Below, one piece after another: positions 1 through 7,415 of a stretch of DNA of 64,000 nt. The position numbers and the translations under genes are program-made. The notes under the pieces were generated by a model. The model had not been told where the DNA came from. It did no database searches and saw nothing but the letters and a program-made list of their open reading frames with translations. The stretch covers positions 620,001-684,000 of the forward strand of contig JBGAFV010000001.1 in the NCBI GenBank assembly GCA_044227095.1. The letters are read 5' to 3'. This stretch comes from JACMLD01 sp044227095. Lineage in GTDB: Bacteria > Bacteroidota > Bacteroidia > Chitinophagales > Chitinophagaceae. Positions within the stretch are counted from its first letter, which is position 1, and each line of letters starts with the position of its first letter.

Positions 1-300
1 CATACTCACTACCACTTTTTCTTCTACCTGCTGCTGCAATGCATCTTTTAATTGTTTGGTTAACACCACCAATGGCGATCCTTCTTTCGTCCAGATGGTT
101 TTATAAGCAGCTGCAGATTTTGGTGCACGAAATGGAACTATGAGACCCTTTACGAGCAGTGTTCTTGCCAGGTAAGAATAATCAATTACCCTTTCATCCA
201 TTAAAAACTCTTTTAGATAACGGGTTACATCTTTTACTTCGGTGCTGTCCGGCGAACCCAAATTCATCAGCATAACCCCTCTTTTTACTGCTTGTGCCAT
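1..300 (-). CDS. hemH: Ferrochelatase, N-terminal part (cut by window edge)
   Basis: Reading the minus strand from the ATG at 300 gives 100 residues with no stop before the edge. The opening MLMNLGSPDST, followed by V-K-D-V-x-R-Y-L-x-E-F-L-x-D-E-R-V-I-D, is the classic ferrochelatase N-terminus. The enzyme inserts ferrous iron into protoporphyrin IX (or coproporphyrin III in the alternative route), the last metal step of haem synthesis. It is divergent from hemA and so heads a second arm of the same haem cluster. A good promoter lies just upstream (318-350). The C-terminal two thirds, including the catalytic histidine, are outside the window. Confidence 0.93.
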   Translation of the reverse strand, partial: MAQAVKRGVMLMNLGSPDSTEVKDVTRYLKEFLMDERVIDYSYLARTLLVKGLIVPFRAPKSAAAYKTIWTKEGSPLVVLTKQLKDALQQQVEEKVVVSM

Positions 301-317
301 AACTTATAAAATGTTTG

Positions 318-350
318 CAAATGTACTCACTCCCGCTTCAAAATGGCAAA
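318..350 (-). promoter_or_regulatory. Candidate hemH promoter (Bacteroidota type)
   Basis: On the minus strand TTTG (350-347) is followed after 21 nt by TACATTTG (325-318). This fits the Bacteroidota consensus TTTG-N19/21-TAnnTTTG closely. Transcription would start near 311, about 11 nt before the hemH ATG at 300. The assignment is by pattern only. Confidence 0.6.
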
Positions 351-489
351 CCACTGTTTTGAAATAAGTTGATGATAATTGCTGGTTAACAGAATTCATC
401 ATAAAAAATGACAGTCTAATGACATTGAATTTCGTTTTTTGGTAGCCACTAAGCTAATTTCGCCGTACTGATTTACAGAAACTGTTTAC

Positions 490-1737
490 ATGAAAGGAAT
501 TGACCATAGCGTTATAGAGAATTTTTGCATTGCCGGCATCAATTATAAAAAAACAGACGCATCTGTAAGAGGCGAATTTGCAATTAATACCGACCATTAC
601 AATGCCGTGCTGGAACTCGCTCTGCAATCAGGCATTCATGAATTGTTTATCCTTTCTACCTGCAACCGCACAGAGATTTATGGTATTGCAGAAAATGTAC
701 AGCAATTAATACAACTGCTTTGCACCCAAACCTCAGGAGATGCAAAAGCTTTTAATGAAATGGCTTATATAAAAAACGGGCCTGCTGCGGTTGAACATCT
801 TTTTAATGTAGCTGCCGGGCTTGATTCTCAAATACTGGGCGATTATGAAATTATAGGCCAAATAAAACAATCTGTAAAGCTTGCCCGCGACAAAGGTTTT
901 ATTGGTGCTACTTTAGATAGAATGGTTAGCACTGTGTTACAATCTTCAAAAGCTATTAAAAACCAAACTGCCCTTAGTGGCGGAACTGTTTCTGTTTCAT
1001 TTGCTGCTGTTCAATATATAAAAGAGAAAATAGTTAATCCCGCCAATAAAAAAATCCTTTTGCTGGGCACAGGTAAAATTGGCCGTAACACCTGTAAAAA
1101 CCTGGTGGATTATGTTGGCACTACCAATATTACTTTAATTAATCGCACACCAGAAAAAGCAAGCGATTTGGCCAATGAACTTGGCCTGCAGCATGCACCT
1201 ATTTCATTATTGTCTGAGCAAATTGCAAAGGCAGATATTATTTTGGTAGCTACCAATGCTGCTGAACCTACTATACTTACATCGCATTTAAAAGGCCATG
1301 GCGATAAACTCATCATCGATTTATCTATTCCCTATAATGTAGAAACCGCAGCGCAATACCTGCCCAATATAACTTTGGTAAACGTAGACGATCTTTCTAA
1401 ACTGAAAGATGAAACCTTAAACAGAAGAAAAAAAGAAGTTCCTAAAGCAAAAGCTATCATAGCAGCACATACTGCAGAATTTACAGAGTGGTTCAACATG
1501 CGCAAACATGTACCCGTACTTAAAGCTGTAAAAGATAAACTGGAGCAAATACATTTTTGCCAGATTGATACCGGTGCTTATTCAGCCCCAGCATTTGTTA
1601 ATTTTACTGCTGAAAAGCCCGAAGCCAGGATACAAAAAGTAATTACTACAATGGCTGTAAAAATGCGGCAGCAGGATCAGCGTGGTTGCCAGTATATTGA
1701 AGCCATCAACGATTTTATGGCTACCGGTACAAACTAA
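490..1737 (+). CDS. hemA: Glutamyl-tRNA reductase
   Basis: First enzyme of the C5 route: reduces glutamyl-tRNA(Glu) to glutamate-1-semialdehyde with NADPH. The protein is 415 residues, normal for the family. The motif STCNRTEIYG holds the catalytic cysteine (Cys58), which forms the thioester with the glutamyl group. An NADP-binding Rossmann segment, LLLGTGKIG, follows near residue 190, and a helical dimerisation region closes the protein. It is the first gene of the plus-strand haem run; hemC begins 7 nt after its stop, so the two are probably one transcript. A TAATTTCG element at 455-462 is a weak promoter candidate. Confidence 0.96.
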   Translation: MKGIDHSVIENFCIAGINYKKTDASVRGEFAINTDHYNAVLELALQSGIHELFILSTCNRTEIYGIAENVQQLIQLLCTQTSGDAKAFNEMAYIKNGPAAVEHLFNVAAGLDSQILGDYEIIGQIKQSVKLARDKGFIGATLDRMVSTVLQSSKAIKNQTALSGGTVSVSFAAVQYIKEKIVNPANKKILLLGTGKIGRNTCKNLVDYVGTTNITLINRTPEKASDLANELGLQHAPISLLSEQIAKADIILVATNAAEPTILTSHLKGHGDKLIIDLSIPYNVETAAQYLPNITLVNVDDLSKLKDETLNRRKKEVPKAKAIIAAHTAEFTEWFNMRKHVPVLKAVKDKLEQIHFCQIDTGAYSAPAFVNFTAEKPEARIQKVITTMAVKMRQQDQRGCQYIEAINDFMATGTN

Positions 1738-1744
1738 TCTTTCA

Positions 1745-2668
1745 ATGAAAAACAAAATACGGATTGGCACAAGAGAAAGCCAGCTTGCAGTGTGGCAGGC
1801 AACTGCCGTACAGCAATTACTAAAAGAAAATGGCTTTGAAAGTGAGCTTGTATTTATAAAAAGCGAAGGTGATATAGATCTTATAACACCTTTATATGCC
1901 ATAGGCGTGCAAGGCGTTTTTACCCGCAGCCTGGATATTGCACTGCTAAATAATAAAATTGATATTGCCGTTCATTCTATGAAAGATGTGCCAGTACAAC
2001 TGGCTAATGGTATTGTACAGGCTGCTGTACTAAAAAGGGCCTCGTACAAAGACCTTTTGGTATATAAAACATCCAGATCTTTTTTGGAAGATACTTCAGC
2101 TGCTGCAGTTATTGCTACAAGCAGCATACGCAGAAAAGCACAGTGGCTTCACCGTTATCCCAATCATACTATAGAAAATTTGCGTGGCAATGTAAATACC
2201 CGCTTGCAAAAAGTACAGGATAATAACTGGCAGGGCGCAATCTTTGCGGCAGCTGGTTTAGAAAGAATAAATTTACGTCCTGCAAACGCTATAGAACTCG
2301 ACTGGATGTTACCTGCACCTGCACAAGGCGCTATAATGGTAGTGTGCAGGAAAGGCGATGATTTTTGCGTTGATGCCTGCCATCATTTTAATGATGAAGC
2401 AACTGCACTTTGCGTAACTATAGAACGTGATTTTTTAAAAACATTATTGGGCGGTTGCTCTACGCCCATCAGCGCATTGGCAGAAATAGAAAATGATATG
2501 CTAACCTTCAAAGGGAATATTGTGGCAACAGACGGTTCTAAAAAAGTAGAAACATCTGCAACCGTTTTAATAAAAGATGCAGCTGCATTAGGGGCAAAGG
2601 CTGCTAATGATATTTTACAAAAAGGCGCACAGGAAATGATTGAAGGGATAAGAAATGCAGCAAAATAA
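1745..2668 (+). CDS. hemC: Porphobilinogen deaminase (hydroxymethylbilane synthase)
   Basis: Polymerises four porphobilinogens to hydroxymethylbilane. I take the ATG at 1745 (MKNKIRIGTRESQLAVWQ), which gives 307 residues and starts at the conserved I-G-T-R-x-S-x-L-A-x-W-Q motif. An in-frame start at 1682 would add 21 unconserved residues inside hemA. LGGCSTPI carries the cysteine (Cys238) that binds the dipyrromethane cofactor, and the VHSMKDVP motif holds the catalytic aspartate. The 3' end overlaps hemD by 14 nt, so translation is probably coupled. Confidence 0.95.
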   Translation: MKNKIRIGTRESQLAVWQATAVQQLLKENGFESELVFIKSEGDIDLITPLYAIGVQGVFTRSLDIALLNNKIDIAVHSMKDVPVQLANGIVQAAVLKRASYKDLLVYKTSRSFLEDTSAAAVIATSSIRRKAQWLHRYPNHTIENLRGNVNTRLQKVQDNNWQGAIFAAAGLERINLRPANAIELDWMLPAPAQGAIMVVCRKGDDFCVDACHHFNDEATALCVTIERDFLKTLLGGCSTPISALAEIENDMLTFKGNIVATDGSKKVETSATVLIKDAAALGAKAANDILQKGAQEMIEGIRNAAK

Positions 2669-3368
2669 AATTACCATATTATCTACAAGGCCCTTGTCAG
2701 CATCTGTAATAGACGATGCTGCCAGTCTGGGTATTGACGTAAGTGTTGAATGTTTTATAGATACTGCACCTATTCAATCTGTAGAAGTGCAACAGGAAAT
2801 TGAACAAGCGCTGATTCAATCTGCTACTATTGTTTTTACCAGCATGAACGCTGTGGAAGCAGTGGCAGAACAAATGAATGATGAACAACCCGACTGGATG
2901 ATATATTGCATAGGCTATACAACACAACAACTGGCCAAGAAATATTTTGGAGAAAACAACATAGCGGGTACCGCAGATGATGCCTCATCACTAGCACAAT
3001 TAATTGCAGATGAGGCTTACACAGACAGTGTATTTTTTTTCTGTGGTGACCAGAGAAGAGATGAATTGCCCGATATACTGCGTGATAACGACATTGAAGT
3101 AAATGAAATAATTGTTTACCAAACCATTGCTACACCAAAGCTTATCAATAAAAAATACAACGGTATACTTTTTTTTAGCCCGAGTGCGGTGCAGAGTTTT
3201 TTTTCTATAAATAAAATTGATAAAGACACTACACTATTTGCCATTGGGAATACTACAAAAAATACTATAAAAAAATACAGTAACAATAATGTTCTTATCA
3301 GCGATGCGCCTGGCAAAGAAAGTTTATTACAAAAGGCCATTGCTCATTTTGTGAACAACGAAAAATAA
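2655..3368 (+). CDS. hemD: Uroporphyrinogen-III synthase
   Basis: Closes and inverts ring D of hydroxymethylbilane to give uroporphyrinogen III. HemD sequences are poorly conserved, so the call rests on length (237 residues), the two-lobed pattern with STRPL near the N-terminus and the FFSPSAVQSF motif near residue 175, and above all on position: it overlaps hemC by 14 nt and ends 2 nt before hemE. The start at 2655 lies inside the hemC 3' end. Confidence 0.88.
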   Translation: MQQNKITILSTRPLSASVIDDAASLGIDVSVECFIDTAPIQSVEVQQEIEQALIQSATIVFTSMNAVEAVAEQMNDEQPDWMIYCIGYTTQQLAKKYFGENNIAGTADDASSLAQLIADEAYTDSVFFFCGDQRRDELPDILRDNDIEVNEIIVYQTIATPKLINKKYNGILFFSPSAVQSFFSINKIDKDTTLFAIGNTTKNTIKKYSNNNVLISDAPGKESLLQKAIAHFVNNEK

Positions 3369-3370
3369 TT

Positions 3371-4411
3371 ATGAGTACAATAAAAAACGACCTCCTTTTA
3401 AGGACCCTGCGCGGAGAACCAACAGAAAGAATACCCGTATGGATGATGCGACAAGCCGGCCGCTACCTGCCACAATATATGGTGCTAAGAGAAAAGTACG
3501 GATTCTTTGAACGCTGCCAGACACCCGCACTCGCTTGCGAAATAACATTGCAGCCTGTAGATATTATTGGTGTGGATGCGGCTATTTTGTTTTCTGACAT
3601 TTTGGTAGTGCCGCAAGCTATGGGACTTGAAGTGCAATTGATAGAAAGCAAAGGCCCGGTTTTACCAGACCCGATAAAAACCAGCAACGATTTACAACGG
3701 GTACGGGTACCCGAAGTTCATGAAACACTGCAATATGTTTTTGATGCTATTAAACTAATTAAGCAGGAATTAAACGGCCGTGTACCGCTAATCGGTTTTG
3801 CAGGTGCACCGTGGACATTGCTTTGTTATATGGTGCAGGGAAAAGGTTCCAAAACTTTTGATGAAGCAAAAGCTTTTTGTTATACCCAGCCACAACTTGC
3901 ACACCAGTTGTTACAAATGATAACCGATACCACTATTGCTTATTTAAAAGCACAAGTAGAAGCAGGTGCAGATACAGTGCAAATTTTTGATAGCTGGGGC
4001 GGCTTATTAAGCCCTGCTGACTTTGAAAATATTTCTTTGCGCTATATACGTCAGATTGTAACAGCACTTAAAGATCATGCACCTGTAATTATTTTTGCAA
4101 AAGGTGCATGGCATTCATTGGAAAGCATGGCTGCCACCGGTGCACACGGACTTGGTATAGACTGGTGTATTGATGCACCTATGGCAAGAAAATTTGCAGG
4201 CAACAACATTACATTACAGGGAAATTTTGATCCTGCAAAACTTTTATCGCCCATACCAGTTATAAAACAGGAAGTAAAGACAATGCTGGATTCGTTTGGC
4301 AAAGGAAATTATATTGCAAACCTCGGGCACGGTATATTACCAAATGTGCCGGTAGATCATGCAAAAGCATTTGTAGATACGGTGAAGGAATACTCACCGC
4401 TTCGCGGTTAA
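3371..4411 (+). CDS. hemE: Uroporphyrinogen decarboxylase
   Basis: Decarboxylates the four acetate side chains of uroporphyrinogen III to give coproporphyrinogen III. It has 346 residues. The signature PVWMMRQAGRYLPQY is near residue 21 and GFAGAPWTLLCYM near residue 140; both shape the active site. The stop codon lies inside a repeat-like stretch (CGCTTCGCGGTTAAGATGGA) that resembles a sequence near 7270-7290, so the last few residues may have been altered by insertion of the repeat that follows. Confidence 0.95.
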   Translation: MSTIKNDLLLRTLRGEPTERIPVWMMRQAGRYLPQYMVLREKYGFFERCQTPALACEITLQPVDIIGVDAAILFSDILVVPQAMGLEVQLIESKGPVLPDPIKTSNDLQRVRVPEVHETLQYVFDAIKLIKQELNGRVPLIGFAGAPWTLLCYMVQGKGSKTFDEAKAFCYTQPQLAHQLLQMITDTTIAYLKAQVEAGADTVQIFDSWGGLLSPADFENISLRYIRQIVTALKDHAPVIIFAKGAWHSLESMAATGAHGLGIDWCIDAPMARKFAGNNITLQGNFDPAKLLSPIPVIKQEVKTMLDSFGKGNYIANLGHGILPNVPVDHAKAFVDTVKEYSPLRG

Positions 4412-4412
4412 G

Positions 4413-4637
4413 ATGGAACGCTGATTTTTATGATTGTTAAGATTAAGTATGATAATATCTTTTAAACAAGAATGAATATTATTGAACGAGCATAATAACA
4501 CAGATGATTCATTGTTGCTACGCTCAGTTCGACAGTAAGATTATTGTTGAACAGTCTTAACTTAACAATCTAATATCAAATCATTTTAATCATAAAAACC
4601 ATAAAAATCAGCGTTCCATATTCAGACCGAAGGTGTC
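4413..4637. repeat. Mirrored-arm repeat element with hairpin cap
   Basis: This fills the hemE-hemF gap. The 20 nt at 4413-4432 (ATGGAACGCTGATTTTTATG) are an exact inverted repeat of 4600-4619. Inside them the arms continue as degenerate A/T-rich near-mirrors (GATTGTTAAGATTAAG against CTTAACTTAACAATC). After the right arm comes GACCGAAGGTGTC (4625-4637), a short hairpin 'cap' also seen after the copies at 7255 and 7382. No coding potential is seen. Confidence 0.8.
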
Positions 4638-4651
4638 TAAAAAGTTAAATC

Positions 4652-5611
4652 ATGGATACAGCCCCGAATTATAAAACTTCTACCCAGGCATTTAGAGGGC
4701 AATGGATAGACTATATCTATCACCTGCAGGATGACATTTGCATTGCACTGGAAACCATTGATGGCAAAGCTAAATTTATTGAAGACAACTGGGAAAGGGC
4801 CGAAGGCCGCGGCGGTGGTGGTAAAACACGTGTCATCAGCAATGGCAATGTATTTGAAAAAGGCGGCGTAAATACGTCAGTGGTTTACGGGCATGTAAAA
4901 GATAAAATGAAAGCACAGCTTGGTGTGGAAGGCGCAGCAAAATGGTTTGCCGCAGGTTTATCTTTGGTATTGCATCCTTCTAATCCTTATGTGCCTACGG
5001 TGCATGCCAATTGGCGCTACTTTGAATTATACGATGCCAATGACAATGTTTGCGACCGCTGGTTTGGGGGTGGCACAGATCTTACGCCTTATTATTTGTT
5101 TGAAGAAGATGCAAAACATTTTCATCTAACCATAAAAAATACAATGGATAAATTTGGAACCGATCTTTATCCTACCTATAAAAAACGTTGCGATGAATAT
5201 TTTGTAAACAGTCACCGCAATAATGAAAGCAGGGGAATTGGCGGTGCATTTTATGATCATCTTCGTCCGGAAAACGATGAAGCAGCAGAAAGACTACGCA
5301 AATTCCAGGAAGCCAATGGCAATGCCTTTCTCGATGGATACCTGCCTATTGTAAAAAGAAGAAAAGACATGTTATTTGATGACACACAAAAACACTGGCA
5401 GGAAATAAGAAGGGGCCGCTATGTAGAGTTCAATCTCTTGCATGATCGTGGTACTTTATTCGGAATAAAAACCAATGGAAGAACAGAAAGTATTTTAATG
5501 AGCCTGCCACCAACCGTTAGGTTTGAATATGATTATAAACCGGAAGCTGGTAGCGAGGAAGACAAGCTTTTACAAGTTTGTTTGAAGCCCAGAGATTGGA
5601 TTGATGGCTGA
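4652..5611 (+). CDS. hemF: Oxygen-dependent coproporphyrinogen III oxidase
   Basis: Aerobic oxidative decarboxylase that turns coproporphyrinogen III into protoporphyrinogen IX. It has 319 residues, close to the family norm, with GGGGKTRVI near residue 55, VHANWRYFE near 120, WFGGGTDLTPYY near 140, and RGTLFGIKTNGRTESILMS near the C-terminus. This is the oxygen-requiring enzyme rather than the radical-SAM HemN, so haem synthesis here can run aerobically. It is separated from hemB by an apparent insertion (5621-6152). Confidence 0.96.
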   Translation: MDTAPNYKTSTQAFRGQWIDYIYHLQDDICIALETIDGKAKFIEDNWERAEGRGGGGKTRVISNGNVFEKGGVNTSVVYGHVKDKMKAQLGVEGAAKWFAAGLSLVLHPSNPYVPTVHANWRYFELYDANDNVCDRWFGGGTDLTPYYLFEEDAKHFHLTIKNTMDKFGTDLYPTYKKRCDEYFVNSHRNNESRGIGGAFYDHLRPENDEAAERLRKFQEANGNAFLDGYLPIVKRRKDMLFDDTQKHWQEIRRGRYVEFNLLHDRGTLFGIKTNGRTESILMSLPPTVRFEYDYKPEAGSEEDKLLQVCLKPRDWIDG

Positions 5612-5620
5612 TGTCTGATG

Positions 5621-5660
5621 TGACGATTTTCGATTTTGGGATTGCGGGATTTTGTGATGT
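5621..5660. repeat. Left arm of mirrored element around the four-helix-bundle gene
   Basis: A G/T-rich low-complexity stretch made of near-repeats of GATTTTG and GGGATT. It resembles the reverse complement of 6110-6151, which lies on the other side of the small gene at 5748. The same style of arm is found at 46288-46378 without a gene inside. Confidence 0.6.
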
Positions 5661-5747
5661 AGGTGAAAAACATCAAATAACAATGATGATAAAACCTACC
5701 CTCCTTCAAAGCTAATTTCGATATTGTGATTCGATAAAAGTTTGCTT

Positions 5748-6152
5748 ATGACAAAATTCGAATTACAGCAACGAACAAAGGAATTTCATATTGATGTTAT
5801 TAAGATCTGTACCTTATTACCAAAAAAAGCTGCAGGTTTCGAAACCGCTAAACAATTAATAAGATCAGCAGGGTCAGTTGGCGCTAATTATGGAGCAGCA
5901 TGTAGGGGTAAGTCCAAAGCAGATTTTATTTATAAAATTGAAATAGTTCTTGAAGAAGCCGACGAATCTTTATATTGGTTACAAATTGTAAAAGATGCAG
6001 CTTTGTTGCCAGTAACATCGAGCAGTCAATTGGATTTCTTAATTAAGGAAGCAAATGAGTTGGTAAGCATTTTTAACGCAGCAGATTTAACTGCTAAAAA
6101 AAACAGGGATCAAAAAAATCTCAAAATCACTAAATCTCAAAATCAGCAATAA
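5748..6152 (+). CDS. Four-helix-bundle protein (S23 / 23S rRNA IVS family)
   Basis: A protein of 134 residues from ATG 5748 (a TTG two codons upstream is less likely). The core R-S-A-G-S-V-G-A-N-Y-x-A-A-x-R-G-K-S-K-x-D-F followed by LEEADESLYWL is diagnostic of the S23/IVS family, whose fold is shared with Avd of diversity-generating retroelements. Its cellular role is not known. The gene interrupts hemF-hemB and sits between mirrored low-complexity arms. Its own C-terminus (NLKITKSQNQQ) and stop codon are encoded by the right arm, and hemB begins 3 nt later. No rRNA or reverse transcriptase gene is nearby. This looks like a mobile cassette. Confidence 0.88.
   Translation: MTKFELQQRTKEFHIDVIKICTLLPKKAAGFETAKQLIRSAGSVGANYGAACRGKSKADFIYKIEIVLEEADESLYWLQIVKDAALLPVTSSSQLDFLIKEANELVSIFNAADLTAKKNRDQKNLKITKSQNQQ
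6110..6151. repeat. Right arm of mirrored element around the four-helix-bundle gene
   Basis: A run of near-repeats of AAATCTCAAAATCA. Its reverse complement matches the style of the left arm at 5621-5660 and also of 46288-46320. It encodes the C-terminal tail and stop of the small gene and ends within a few bases of the hemB start. Confidence 0.6.
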
Positions 6153-6155
6153 ATC

Positions 6156-7130
6156 GTGTATCTACAAAAGCGAAACCGCATTCTTAGAACAAGTCCATCA
6201 ATAAGAAGCCTGGTGGCAGAAACGTCTTTGTCGCCTAACGACTTTATAGCCCCATTGTTTATTGATGAAGGCCAAAACATAAAAACTGAAATTACCTCTA
6301 TGCCAGGTTATTACCGCAATAGCCTTGACGTGACGGTAAAAGAAGTAAAAGAATTGTGGGGCATGGGCATCAAATGCATATTGTTATTTATAAAAGCAAA
6401 AGACGATACCAAAGACAATACCGGCAAAGAAGCATGGAACAAAAATGGATTAATGCAGCGCAGCATAAAAGCTATTAAAGATGCAGTACCTGAAATGGTT
6501 GTAATGACTGATGTAGCATTGGACCCATATTCTATTTACGGCCATGACGGCATTGTAAAAGACGGTGAAATAGTAAACGATGAAACAGTTGAGGCACTTA
6601 TAAAAATGAGCCTTAGCCACGCTGAGGCTGGTGCAGATTTTGTTGCCCCCAGCGATATGATGGATGGCCGTATTGGCGCCATAAGAAAAGCATTTGAAGA
6701 AAACAACTTTACAAAAACAGGCATTATGGCTTATAGCGCCAAATATGCTTCATGTTTTTACGGGCCATTTAGAGATGCATTGGACAGTGCCCCCGGATTT
6801 GGTGATAAGAAAACTTACCAGATGAATTATGCTAATCGCACTGAAGCCATTAAAGAAGCTTTGATGGATGTGGAAGAAGGTGCAGATATTGTAATGGTAA
6901 AACCGGCGCTCTCTTACCTTGATATTATCCGTGAGGTAAAAAATACAGTACAGGTGCCCGTTAGTGCATACAACATTAGTGGAGAATATGCCATGGTAAA
7001 AGCTGCTGCAAAAATGGGCTGGATAGATGAAAACAAAGCTATAATAGAAACACTTACTTCTATGAAAAGAGCAGGCGCAGATTTAATAGCAACGTATTTT
7101 GCACGAGAAGCGGTGAAGTTAATTGTCTGA
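6156..7130 (+). CDS. hemB: Porphobilinogen synthase (delta-aminolevulinate dehydratase)
   Basis: Condenses two 5-aminolevulinates to porphobilinogen. It has 324 residues from a GTG start at 6156, which is forced because the preceding stop is 3 nt away. Active-site lysines are in SAKYASCFYGPF and MVKPALSYLD. The metal loop reads DVALDPYSIYGHDG, with aspartates where zinc enzymes have cysteines, so a magnesium-type enzyme is inferred. The last codon and stop (GTC TGA) lie in a 19-nt sequence shared exactly with the 3' end of metH, which suggests that a repeat inserted at the stop. Confidence 0.96.
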   Translation: MYLQKRNRILRTSPSIRSLVAETSLSPNDFIAPLFIDEGQNIKTEITSMPGYYRNSLDVTVKEVKELWGMGIKCILLFIKAKDDTKDNTGKEAWNKNGLMQRSIKAIKDAVPEMVVMTDVALDPYSIYGHDGIVKDGEIVNDETVEALIKMSLSHAEAGADFVAPSDMMDGRIGAIRKAFEENNFTKTGIMAYSAKYASCFYGPFRDALDSAPGFGDKKTYQMNYANRTEAIKEALMDVEEGADIVMVKPALSYLDIIREVKNTVQVPVSAYNISGEYAMVKAAAKMGWIDENKAIIETLTSMKRAGADLIATYFAREAVKLIV

Positions 7131-7393
7131 ACCAGGATTTAGAAGGATTAATAGGATTGAATGGAACACAGATTTTTATGATTGTGATGATAACTATGAC
7201 TAAAACAAACAATCTTATTAATGTTAAGAATCATAACAATCAGCGTCCTATATTACACCGAAGGTGTGTATTGCTTCGCGATTGAAAACGGAATACAGAT
7301 TTTTATGATTGTGATGATAACTATGATAGATCAAAAATCTTACCTTATCTTAAAAATCATGGCAATCAGCGTTCCATTTCGTACCGAAGGTGC
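7124..7393. repeat. Two tandem mirrored-arm elements after hemB
   Basis: 7124-7142 is the stop-spanning 19-mer shared with metH. Two units follow. Unit 1 has a left arm at 7161-7190, a right arm at 7229-7252 and the cap ACACCGAAGGTGT at 7255-7267. Unit 2 has arms at 7288-7326 and 7352-7377 and the cap TACCGAAGGTGC at 7382-7393. Both share the core CAGATTTTTATGATTGTGAT and relate to 4413-4637. The two units are about 128 bp apart, which points to tandem duplication. No gene is present. Confidence 0.8.
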
Positions 7394-7415
7394 TCAATAA
7401 AAAAATCATTCAACT

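Noticed and set aside
5748..6152. 23S rRNA intervening sequence
   Set aside because: The protein is of the IVS family, but no rRNA flanks it; the gene lies between hemF and hemB.
5621..6152. Diversity-generating retroelement
   Set aside because: The protein shares the Avd fold, but there is no reverse transcriptase and no template/variable repeat pair in the window.
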